A program made the translations under genes and the position numbers. Of a DNA stretch of 23,082 nt, positions 6,866 through 14,305 are shown piece by piece (position 1 is the stretch's first letter; each line of letters begins with the position of its first letter). The notes under the pieces are model-generated. The model worked only from the letters and a program-made list of their open reading frames with translations, ran no database searches and was not told the origin of the DNA. Origin of the DNA: UBA5216 sp040081205 (GTDB lineage Bacteria > Pseudomonadota > Gammaproteobacteria > Burkholderiales > SG8-41); contig JBEBHE010000028.1 of NCBI GenBank assembly GCA_040081205.1, positions 1 through 23,082 on the forward strand. The letters are read 5' to 3'.

Positions 6866-7627
6866 CTAAAGTGCGATGCTTCGTCCACCGTCAACCGCAA
6901 TGATCTGTCCGGTGATGTAAGGCGCGCCAACGATTAAAAATTCAACGGTACGCGCGATGTCGTCAGGCTCGCCTACTCTTTTCAACAGCGTGCGATCCAC
7001 AATATTTTTGCGCGTCTTCGGGTTTTTCCAAATGTCAGAATCAGGCCACAAAATCGGCCCGGGCGACACGCCGTTCACGCGCACCGCCGGTGCGAGCTCG
7101 CGCGCGAGTGAGCGTGTAAGCGTAGCCAATCCGCCCTTGGCGATGCTGTAAATCACATAGTCTTTCAATGGAAATTCCGCGTGTATATCAACAATGTTGA
7201 CGATGCAACCACGGCGTTTTTTCAACTCACGCGCCGCAGCTTGCGCGATGAACAGGGGCGCTTTCAGATTGACGCCGATGAGATCATGCCACGCGTTTTC
7301 ATTCAGTTTGTCTACCCGCGTGGGGTAAAAACTTGAGGCGTTGTTGACCAGCGCATCGAGCCGGCCAAATGTACGCAGCGTGGTTTTGACTAATAATTCC
7401 GGCGCACCGCGCGCCAGCAAATCGGCTTTTACCATCGCCGCCGAATCCGCGCGCTGTGTGTTCAACTCGTTGACGAGCGCGAGCGCTTCTTTCGCCGATT
7501 GGAGGTAATTCACCATCACCTGCGCGCCCGCCGCATGCAAACGACGGCAGATCGCCGCGCCCACACGACGCGCACCGGCGGTAACCAGCACTACTTTTCC
7601 ATTAAGCGGGTTTGAGAATTTTTTCAT
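6866..7627 (-). CDS. Pteridine reductase-like short-chain dehydrogenase (FolM/PTR1 type)
   Basis: A cytoplasmic NADPH-dependent SDR of 253 aa, likely reducing dihydrobiopterin or dihydrofolate. The cofactor loop is TAGARRVG (16-23), with the Arg typical of pteridine reductases, and NNAS is at 95-98. The active site has Asp147, Tyr160 and Lys164. Asp replaces the usual SDR Ser, and the spacing 13 and 4 equals that of Leishmania PTR1 (Asp181, Tyr194, Lys198). The C-terminal VDGGRS is standard. No strong Shine-Dalgarno is seen; a TAAAAT hexamer (7645-7640 on the minus strand) could be a -10 with a short leader. The start lies about 40 bases from the divergent methyltransferase gene. Confidence 0.9.
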   Translation of the reverse strand: MKKFSNPLNGKVVLVTAGARRVGAAICRRLHAAGAQVMVNYLQSAKEALALVNELNTQRADSAAMVKADLLARGAPELLVKTTLRTFGRLDALVNNASSFYPTRVDKLNENAWHDLIGVNLKAPLFIAQAAARELKKRRGCIVNIVDIHAEFPLKDYVIYSIAKGGLATLTRSLARELAPAVRVNGVSPGPILWPDSDIWKNPKTRKNIVDRTLLKRVGEPDDIARTVEFLIVGAPYITGQIIAVDGGRSIAL

Positions 7628-7669
7628 AACGTATTGTTTATTTTAGCGTATTCAGAGAATATCCGAGAC

Positions 7670-8839
7670 GTGATTATTCCGCCGCACCTCTCCCATCTGC
7701 CGCTACCGTCGCCCGAAGCGCAAGCATTCAGCGATAAATTGTCGGCGCTGATCGCGGGCGAAATCCAGGCCAGCGGCAGCTGGATCAGCTTTGCGCGCTA
7801 CATGGAACTCGCGCTCTACGCGCCGGGTCTCGGCTATTACAGCGCGGGCAGCCGCAAACTCGGCGCAGACGGCGATTTTGTCACCGCGCCGGAAATGTCG
7901 CCGTTGTTTGCACGCTGCATCACACGGCAACTTGCGCAGTTGCACGCGGATGGATTGTGCTCCGTTCTCGAAGTCGGCGCAGGCAGCGGCGCGCTGGCGG
8001 CGGAGTTGCTGCTGGAGATGGAAACACTGGGCTGCGCGCCGGATAGTTACTTGATCCTCGAGCTTAGCGGGGATTTGCGCGAACGCCAGCACGAACTCAT
8101 TTCGCGGCGCGCGCCGGCGTTGCTGAATCGCGTGCATTGGCTCGATATTCTGCCGACGCAGTTTGAAGGCGTGATACTTGCCAACGAAGTGCTGGACGCT
8201 ACACCGGCACATTTGATACATGCGTCCGATAGCGGTATCGGCGAAATGGGTGTCGCTATTCGCAATGCAGATGGTTTCGAGCGCGCACAGCGCCCCGCTA
8301 CCGGTGAACTGCTGCATGCCGCGTCAACGCTATCGCTTGCAAGCGGCTACGAAACCGAAATCAACCTGACGGCCCGCGCGCTGGTGATCAGTCTCGCGCG
8401 CCTGCTTACGCGCGGGGTAATGCTGTTCATCGACTACGGCTTTCCTGCGCGCGAGTTCTATCATCCGCAGCGCAGCAGCGGCACGTTGATGTGCCACTAT
8501 CGCCATCACGCACACGACGACCCGTTCGCGTTCATCGGATTGCAGGACATCACCACACACGTCGATTTCAGCGCAGTCGCCGCAGCGGCACAGCTGGGAG
8601 GCGCGGAAATTCTGGGCTACGCCACGCAAGCGCAATTCCTGATCAACTGCGGCATCACCGACTTGCTTTCCGCCACGCCCGCGAGCAACGCGCGCGCCTA
8701 CGCGCCGCTTGCGGCGCAAGCGCAAAAGCTGCTGTCACCAGCGGAAATGGGCGAACTGTTCAAGGTCATCGCACTGGGCAAAACCGTCGATGCACCGCTG
8801 CTCGGCTTCTCGCGCGGCGATAAGTCACATTCGCTCTAA
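7670..8839 (+). CDS. MidA/NDUFAF7-like SAM-dependent methyltransferase
   Basis: A protein of the COG1565 family (about 389 aa). The conserved N-terminal block FARYMELALYAPGLGYYSAG and the SAM-binding EVGAGSG motif are clear, followed by ILANEVLDA and FIDYGFPAREFYHP, both characteristic of the family. The mitochondrial relative NDUFAF7 methylates an arginine of complex I NDUFS2. The bacterial substrate is not established. Start choice is uncertain: GTG at 7670 fits the usual family N terminus, and TTG at 7634 keeps the same frame but leaves only six bases to the divergent reductase gene. Neither has a good Shine-Dalgarno. The TauE gene begins three bases after the stop, suggesting an operon. 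Confidence 0.9.
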   Translation: MIIPPHLSHLPLPSPEAQAFSDKLSALIAGEIQASGSWISFARYMELALYAPGLGYYSAGSRKLGADGDFVTAPEMSPLFARCITRQLAQLHADGLCSVLEVGAGSGALAAELLLEMETLGCAPDSYLILELSGDLRERQHELISRRAPALLNRVHWLDILPTQFEGVILANEVLDATPAHLIHASDSGIGEMGVAIRNADGFERAQRPATGELLHAASTLSLASGYETEINLTARALVISLARLLTRGVMLFIDYGFPAREFYHPQRSSGTLMCHYRHHAHDDPFAFIGLQDITTHVDFSAVAAAAQLGGAEILGYATQAQFLINCGITDLLSATPASNARAYAPLAAQAQKLLSPAEMGELFKVIALGKTVDAPLLGFSRGDKSHSL

Positions 8840-8842
8840 CGC

Positions 8843-9610
8843 ATGGGCCTCGACTTCTCACCGCTGATTTGGGCCGCGATTACGCTGGCGATATTTGTGG
8901 CGGGGTTGTCGCAGGGCGCGATGGGCTTCGGCTTTCCCGCCATCTCAACACCAGTGCTGGCGTTGATGACCGACATCAAAACCGCGGTATTGCTCAACCT
9001 GTTGCCGAATATGACGGTCAATATCATCAGCGTGATTCAGGGCGGCAACTGGCGCGCGAGTCTCGGCGTGCATTGGCCGGTGGCGGTCTATGCGCTGATC
9101 GGATCGTTCATCGGCGCGAGTGTGCTGATCGTCGCGCCGCAGGAACCGCTGCGCCTGCTGCTCGCCGCGATTATTCTGGTTTACCTCTACCAGAAGCAAA
9201 TCGCGCTGCTGAACTGGGACGCGCTGATGCGTCGCCCGCGCGTAGCACAAGCCGGATTCGGACTGACCGGCGGATTTTTCTCCGGCTCGGTCAACAACTC
9301 ACTGCCGCCGCTGCTGATTTATTTCATGCTGCTCGGCGTGGAAGCCACCATCATGACGCAGATGCTTAATCTGTGTTTCCTCGGCGGCAAGGTGGTGCAA
9401 GCCGCGACACTCGCCGGCGCCGGTGAATTGAGTTTGCGCGCCGCAGCGGCCAACATCCCGCTGACGCTGGTGGCGCTGGCAGGCATGGCGGTGGGCCAGC
9501 GCGTGCAACGTTACCTAAGTGTTGAGACCTATCAAAAGCTGTTGCGAAAAATTTTGTTCGTGATTGCGTTCTTGTTGGTGTGGCAGGGAACTCGCTATTT
9601 CATTCCATAG
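8843..9610 (+). CDS. TauE/SafE family membrane permease
   Basis: A polytopic inner-membrane protein of 255 aa with about seven or eight hydrophobic segments. It carries the family repeat pattern: GLSQGAMGFGFPAISTPVL near the N terminus and GLTGGFFSGSVNNSLPPLL in the second half. TauE/SafE proteins export sulfite, sulfoacetate or other small organic anions; the substrate here is unknown. The ATG is three bases after the methyltransferase stop, so the two are probably translated from one message. A Bug receptor follows 101 bases later, but TauE proteins are not known partners of Bug proteins. Confidence 0.88.
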   Translation: MGLDFSPLIWAAITLAIFVAGLSQGAMGFGFPAISTPVLALMTDIKTAVLLNLLPNMTVNIISVIQGGNWRASLGVHWPVAVYALIGSFIGASVLIVAPQEPLRLLLAAIILVYLYQKQIALLNWDALMRRPRVAQAGFGLTGGFFSGSVNNSLPPLLIYFMLLGVEATIMTQMLNLCFLGGKVVQAATLAGAGELSLRAAAANIPLTLVALAGMAVGQRVQRYLSVETYQKLLRKILFVIAFLLVWQGTRYFIP

Positions 9611-9711
9611 CGACCAATAAATATCAATAAAAACATATACTTATGATTCCCCTCGAGGTGCCGTTAAAATCCGCATTAGATCGTTGGTTACAAAAATTTC
9701 AAGGAATATCG

Positions 9712-10689
9712 ATGTCATGTCTGCGCCTTCCCACCTCGCTGAGTTTGATCTTTGCTTTGTTCGCTACGGCTTGTTACGCACAAAACTATCCCGTAAAAGT
9801 CGTGCGTCTGCTGGTGCCGTTCTCGGCAGGCAGCGGCTCGGACACCATCGGTCGCATCTACGCCAGCGGCCTGTCTGAAGTTTTCAGCCAGCAAGTGATA
9901 CTCGAAAACCGCGCGGGCGCGGCAGGCAACATCGGCGCGGAAATCGCCGCGCGCGCACCGGCGGATGGTTACACGCTGTTTCTGGTGAACATGGCGCACG
10001 CGGTCAACGTGTCGATGTATCGCAAGCTTGCCTATGACCCGACGCGCGACTTCGCGCCGGTATCGATGCTTGCCACCGGACCGGCGATACTGGTGGTGCA
10101 TCCGTCGCTGCCGGTGAAATCGGTAAAGGAATTGGTGACCCTCGCCAAATCACGCCCCGGCGCAATCAATCATTCGTCGGCGGGCAGCGGCACATTTACC
10201 TTTCTCGCCGCGGAAATGTTCAAACGCCAGGCCGCGGTGGACATGTTGCATGTGCCGTATCGCGCAGGCGGCGAAGCGCTGACAGCGGTGATTTCCGGTG
10301 AGACGTCGGTTTATTTTTCCCCCGCGGCGGGCGCGATCCCACAAGTAAAGCAAGGCCGTTTGCGGCCGCTGGCTGTCACCAGCGCCAAGCGCATTTCGCT
10401 GATGCCCGAACTCCCGACGGTAGCCGAAAGCGGTTATGCAAGCATGGCCAAATTTGAATCCGGCAATTGGTACGGCATTGTGGTGCCGGCGAAAACACCG
10501 CGCGAGATTATTGATCGCGCGCACAAAGCATCGGTGACGGCACTGAACAATCCGGCCATCAGCAAACGCCTGAACGACTTGGGCTTCGTGTTAATCGGCA
10601 ATACGCCGGACGAATTCGGCGCTTACTTCCGGTCGGAGATCGACGCGTGGGGAAAAATCGTGCGCGATCTCAATTTGAAGGCGGAGTAA
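9712..10689 (+). CDS. Second Bug/TctC family solute-binding receptor
   Basis: A periplasmic binding protein of the Bug family (325 aa). A signal peptide (1-23, ending CYA) is followed by YPVKVVRLLVPFSAGSGSDT, APADGYTLF and VPYRAGGEALTAVISGET, all family hallmarks. The cysteine at 21 does not sit in a proper lipobox, so a lipoprotein is unlikely. Its pocket-region motif SAGSGSD differs from PPGGGTD of the first Bug protein, so the ligands may differ. ATG at 9712 is chosen because AAGGA (9701-9705) is six bases upstream and the signal peptide begins there. The frame extends to an ATG at 9643 but would prepend 23 unrelated residues. No tctA or tctB is nearby. Confidence 0.91.
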   Translation: MSCLRLPTSLSLIFALFATACYAQNYPVKVVRLLVPFSAGSGSDTIGRIYASGLSEVFSQQVILENRAGAAGNIGAEIAARAPADGYTLFLVNMAHAVNVSMYRKLAYDPTRDFAPVSMLATGPAILVVHPSLPVKSVKELVTLAKSRPGAINHSSAGSGTFTFLAAEMFKRQAAVDMLHVPYRAGGEALTAVISGETSVYFSPAAGAIPQVKQGRLRPLAVTSAKRISLMPELPTVAESGYASMAKFESGNWYGIVVPAKTPREIIDRAHKASVTALNNPAISKRLNDLGFVLIGNTPDEFGAYFRSEIDAWGKIVRDLNLKAE

Positions 10690-10724
10690 ACCGCGTAAAC
10701 CACCTAAGCAACGCCTAAGGAAAA

Positions 10725-11300
10725 TCAAGCTGCCCGCGCGAGCGTCACCTCAAAAGCCGCGCGCGTCATCCCGGTTTCATCCTTCGTGGTGCTTACCACC
10801 AGTGGCGCCAGCGCACCCACGCCTTTGTCGAAATAAAGCTGCGTCACCAAGGTGGCGTGACCCTTGTGGCTCACGCGATAATGTATGTGACGCGGACGAC
10901 CGGGATATTCACCCGGCACTATCGTATTGAAAAAGTAGCGTCCGTCGCCGTCGGTGGTCAGGCTCGCACGCAACAGGCAACCGGGATCGTCCGCCTTGCC
11001 GCGCGTGACGCCGCTGTAATCGCCTTTCGCGTCGGCCTGCCACACCTCGACCAGCGCGCCGGCAAGCGGCTTGCAGTCCGCGCCGAGGATGCGTCCCGAG
11101 ACCAGCAACTTCTCTTTGCCGCCGCTGCCCGACGCGCAAACATTCGTGGCAGCCGGTGCGTTGTCTTTGTAGAAAGGCCCCAGCGCATCGCGCGGCGTGC
11201 CGGCACACTGCTGTGCCGCCACGATTGCCGGTGCGGCCATGCCTACGGCGCCCGCGAGCACCACCTGCCTGCGACGTATCGATATGTTCTCGTGTTTCAT
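10725..11300 (-). CDS. Exported intradiol dioxygenase-like protein
   Basis: A 191-aa member of the intradiol ring-cleavage dioxygenase family (protocatechuate 3,4- and catechol 1,2-dioxygenases). All four Fe(III) ligands can be placed: Tyr95 in GDYSG, Tyr132 in GEYPGRP, and His138 and His140 in RHIH. The core includes EVWQADAKG and TDGDGRYFF. The N terminus IRRRQVVLAG followed by a hydrophobic alanine-rich stretch looks like a twin-arginine signal, so the folded enzyme may be exported. The protein is shorter than cytosolic catabolic enzymes and lacks their N-terminal linker domain. No ring-degradation genes lie beside it, so the substrate is open. GGGAGG stands four bases before the ATG. Confidence 0.87.
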   Translation of the reverse strand: MKHENISIRRRQVVLAGAVGMAAPAIVAAQQCAGTPRDALGPFYKDNAPAATNVCASGSGGKEKLLVSGRILGADCKPLAGALVEVWQADAKGDYSGVTRGKADDPGCLLRASLTTDGDGRYFFNTIVPGEYPGRPRHIHYRVSHKGHATLVTQLYFDKGVGALAPLVVSTTKDETGMTRAAFEVTLARAA

Positions 11301-11381
11301 TGCGCCTCCCGATGATTGATGCTGATGCTACAACAATAGCGACGATTACCGGTGATTCTACCTGCCCGCAACGCGATCCAG

Positions 11382-11999
11382 CTAGCCGGGCACGTTCATT
11401 CCGCGCTCAACCGCGGGCCGCGCCGACATCGCGTCGAACCAGCGCTTCACATGCGGCACCGTCGTTAAATCCGTCTTGTGCCACTCGTAACGCGCTACCC
11501 ACGGATAAGTCGCCATATCGGCTATCGAATACTCGCCAGCCAAATATTGATGCGCTTTCAGATGATTGTCCAGCACGCGGTAAAGCCGGTCTTTTTCCTT
11601 GCTATAGCGCTCGATGGCATACGGCACCGGCTCCTTGGCGGCACGTAAAAAATGGTGAACTTGCCCAAAAATAGGCCCCACGCCGCCCATCTGGAACATT
11701 AGCCATTGCAGTGCGTCGCTGCGGGCACGCCCGCTTTTCGCGAGGAACTTGCCAGTTTTTTCGGCAAGGTAAATCAGGATCGCGCCGGATTCGAACACAT
11801 TCAGCGGCTTACCATCCGGACCGTCGGAATCGGTGATGGCTGGAATCTTGCTATTGGGATTGAGCGCAATGAACTGCGGCGTGAACTGTTCGTCCTTGCC
11901 GATGTTGATGGCGTGCGCTTGATACGGCAGCCCGCATTCTTCCAGCATGATGGAAACTTTGCGGCCGTTGGGCGTGGTCCATGTATAAAGATCGATCAT
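11382..11999 (-). CDS. yfcG: YfcG-like (Nu-class) glutathione S-transferase
   Basis: A glutathione-dependent disulfide reductase of 205 aa. It closely resembles E. coli YfcG: MIDLYTWTTPNGRKV at the start with Thr9 and Asn11 (the glutathione-disulfide contacts of YfcG), NPNSKIPAI (47-55), FESGAILIYLAEKTG (69-83), GPIFGQVHHF (108-117) and YAIERY (127-132) with the conserved Arg. Lacking the usual GST catalytic Tyr/Ser/Cys is normal for this class. AAGGAG lies five bases before the ATG. It follows cca by 20 bases and is likely on the same transcript. Confidence 0.92.
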   Translation of the reverse strand: MIDLYTWTTPNGRKVSIMLEECGLPYQAHAINIGKDEQFTPQFIALNPNSKIPAITDSDGPDGKPLNVFESGAILIYLAEKTGKFLAKSGRARSDALQWLMFQMGGVGPIFGQVHHFLRAAKEPVPYAIERYSKEKDRLYRVLDNHLKAHQYLAGEYSIADMATYPWVARYEWHKTDLTTVPHVKRWFDAMSARPAVERGMNVPG

Positions 12000-12019
12000 G
12001 TAAACTCCTTGACCATATT

Positions 12020-13249
12020 TCAGTCTTCAGTTTCGTTCAGCGCCGCACGCACCGCGGCTACGCGCGCTTGATGGATTTCTTCCTTGATGCGTGTCGGTTC
12101 GCTGTGTTGCTTTGCAATCGCGCCCGAATCCACCGCGACAGCAGCCTGGAACGCAACCGCCATGCGCTCTGCCTGTGGATACGGCCGATCATTAAATCCC
12201 AGCCGGCCGCGCGAATCGCTCTCGCACGCCTGTAGCAAACGTGAGAATCGCTCCGGTTTGCGAAACGCATCGGCGCTCTGCAATATCTGCACAATGGTGC
12301 CGGGCCGCAATTCCGCCGCACGATGCATATTGCCGTGCTGTTTTGCCATAATCAGCGCAAGGTCTCGACATTCCGCCGGCACGCGCAAACGCTCGCACAA
12401 CGCAGCCACCAGATCGAAGCTGCGGTCTTCATGCGCGATGTGACGCGGCCATTCTTCACGCGGGGTAGTGCCCTTGCCCAAGTCATGCGTCAGCGCGGCA
12501 AAACGCACATCGAGCGCGTAATTACGTTGCGCGGCATAGTCAACGACCATCATCACATGAACAAAGGTATCGACTTCGGGATGATGCTCGGCGGTTTGCG
12601 GCACGCCGTACAACGCATCGACTTCCGGCAGCACGCGCGCCAACGCGCCACTGTCGCGCAGGGCTTCGAACATGCGCGAAGGCTTTTGCTCCATCAACCC
12701 ACGCGACAACTCCTGCCACACCCGCTCGGCGACCAATGCATCGACTTCACCGTTGCTCACCATGTTGCGCATCAGTTGTAGCGTTTCATCCGCGATGGAA
12801 AAACCCAATCGTGCGAAGCGCGCGGCAAAGCGCGCCAGCCGCAGAATGCGCACCGGGTCTTCGGCAAACGCCGGACTGACATGACGCAGCACTCTTGCTT
12901 TAATATCCGCCGCGCCGTTGTGCGGATCAATCAGCTTGCCGTGTTCGTCTTTAGCGATGGCGTTGATGGTGAGATCGCGCCGAGCGAGATCCTGCTCCAG
13001 CGTGACATCGGACGCGGCATGAAACGCAAAGCCGTGATAGCCGCGCGCGGTTTTGCGCTCGGTGCGCGCGAGCGCGTATTCCTCGTGCGTTTGCGGATGC
13101 AGAAAAACCGGGAAGTCTTTTCCGACGGGTTTGTAGCCCTGCGCCACCATTTGTTCTGGCGTGGCGCCGATCACCACGTAGTCGCGATCCGCTACCGGCA
13201 GGCCCAGCAGCTCATCGCGCACCGCACCGCCGACGGAATAAATTTTCAT
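12020..13249 (-). CDS. cca: CCA-adding tRNA nucleotidyltransferase with HD domain
   Basis: Adds or repairs the 3' CCA end of tRNA (409 aa). The N-terminal nucleotidyltransferase motif GGAVRDELLG (7-16) and the metal-binding DRD (21-23) are followed by RRDLTINAIA and the EDPVRILRLARFAARF block that binds ATP/CTP and tRNA. The C-terminal part has HD-domain motifs (HPEVDTFVH, THDLGKG, HEDRS), as in the longer bacterial enzymes with phosphohydrolase activity. It is preceded by the NDUFA9-like gene with 24 bases between them. No clear Shine-Dalgarno is seen. Confidence 0.97.
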   Translation of the reverse strand: MKIYSVGGAVRDELLGLPVADRDYVVIGATPEQMVAQGYKPVGKDFPVFLHPQTHEEYALARTERKTARGYHGFAFHAASDVTLEQDLARRDLTINAIAKDEHGKLIDPHNGAADIKARVLRHVSPAFAEDPVRILRLARFAARFARLGFSIADETLQLMRNMVSNGEVDALVAERVWQELSRGLMEQKPSRMFEALRDSGALARVLPEVDALYGVPQTAEHHPEVDTFVHVMMVVDYAAQRNYALDVRFAALTHDLGKGTTPREEWPRHIAHEDRSFDLVAALCERLRVPAECRDLALIMAKQHGNMHRAAELRPGTIVQILQSADAFRKPERFSRLLQACESDSRGRLGFNDRPYPQAERMAVAFQAAVAVDSGAIAKQHSEPTRIKEEIHQARVAAVRAALNETED

Positions 13250-13273
13250 TTAAAACAAATAGTTACATTATCT

Positions 13274-14218
13274 CTATGTGCGGTCGCGGAAATGCGCATA
13301 ACGCCCGCGCGGCGTACGATACGCGAGCCACGCTGGCGCTGACGCCTCGACGGATTGCGGTGCGATACCAAACGGAAACACACAGCCGTTGCACACGCTA
13401 TCGACCGTCATCGAGCGCACGTTGTCGATGCTCATCATTTTGCCCGGCAGACATTCCATCGCGAACGCCATCACGCTGGTCAGCGCATGGTCCGCGCCGA
13501 ATATCAGGCGACGGTGACCGGTGGTGCAGGCAACGAATTCGGTGAGTTCCCGCAAGGTGTAAACGTCCGGGCCGCACAGATCGTAACTTTTACCGATGCT
13601 GTCTTGCGACGCCAGCGACTCGGCGAACACCTGCGCCACATCGCCCACATACACCGGTTGAAAACGCGCGCGTGCCGCCGGCACGATCATCGCCGGAAAG
13701 CATTTGAGCAACACCGCAAACGTATTCAGAAATTTGTCCTCCGGGCCGAACACGACCGACGGCCTGAAAATCGTGACGTCAAGTCCCGATGCGCGCATAA
13801 CAACTTCGGCTTCGCCCTTGCTGCGCAGATATTCGCTGGGGCCGTCTGTCGCGGCATTCAATGCGCTCATATGCAATACGCGCCGCACGCCGCCCGCACT
13901 GCTTTGTTGACACGCATTCACCACGTTACGCGCGAGTTCAATGTGCGCCGAAGCAAAACTTGTCCTGCCGCGCCCGCCGTGCAGTACGCCCACCAGATTA
14001 ACCACGGCGTCGCAGCCATGGAACAGTTCATTTAATGTGGCTGGGTCATGTATATCGGCGGCCAGTAATTCTACCGTTGGCAAGGTCGTTAGATGCTTGG
14101 CGCGTTCGGGGCTCCGCGTAGGCACGCGCACACGAAGCCCACGCGCGGCCAGCGCCGCGCACACATGGCGGCCGACAAAGCCGGTTCCGCCCAGAACACA
14201 GATAGTGGTAATGCTCAT
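13274..14218 (-). CDS. NDUFA9-like NAD(P)-binding protein (atypical SDR)
   Basis: A 314-aa Rossmann protein related to the complex I accessory subunit NDUFA9 and the extended NAD-dependent epimerases. The cofactor loop GGTGFVGRHV is at residues 10-19, with VNLVGVL, a Tyr-Lys-like pair region (SEYLRSKGEAE) and FRPSVVFGPEDKF. The bacterial role is uncertain. Homologues often sit by cca and a lytic transglycosylase in betaproteobacteria, as here. It lies 24 bases before cca and 87 after slt, all on the minus strand. Confidence 0.9.
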   Translation of the reverse strand: MSITTICVLGGTGFVGRHVCAALAARGLRVRVPTRSPERAKHLTTLPTVELLAADIHDPATLNELFHGCDAVVNLVGVLHGGRGRTSFASAHIELARNVVNACQQSSAGGVRRVLHMSALNAATDGPSEYLRSKGEAEVVMRASGLDVTIFRPSVVFGPEDKFLNTFAVLLKCFPAMIVPAARARFQPVYVGDVAQVFAESLASQDSIGKSYDLCGPDVYTLRELTEFVACTTGHRRLIFGADHALTSVMAFAMECLPGKMMSIDNVRSMTVDSVCNGCVFPFGIAPQSVEASAPAWLAYRTPRGRYAHFRDRT

Positions 14219-14305
14219 TTTTAAGTCGTTCGCAATGATTCGTAAACAGGCGCGAGTTTAACCGATCACCCCAAAAACGTTTTGCGAATCACCGAATAAC
14301 GAAAA

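Noticed and set aside
7634..7669. TTG start of the MidA-like gene at 7634
   Set aside because: It has no ribosome-binding site and leaves six bases to the divergent start. The GTG at 7670 fits the family better, but it also lacks a good site, so this is a preference, not proof.
9643..9711. N-terminal extension of the second Bug protein
   Set aside because: There is no Shine-Dalgarno match comparable to AAGGA before 9712, and the extension would place the signal peptide internally.
10690..10724. Terminator between the second Bug gene and the dioxygenase
   Set aside because: Only a direct repeat of CCTAAG was seen; there is no stem with a T run.
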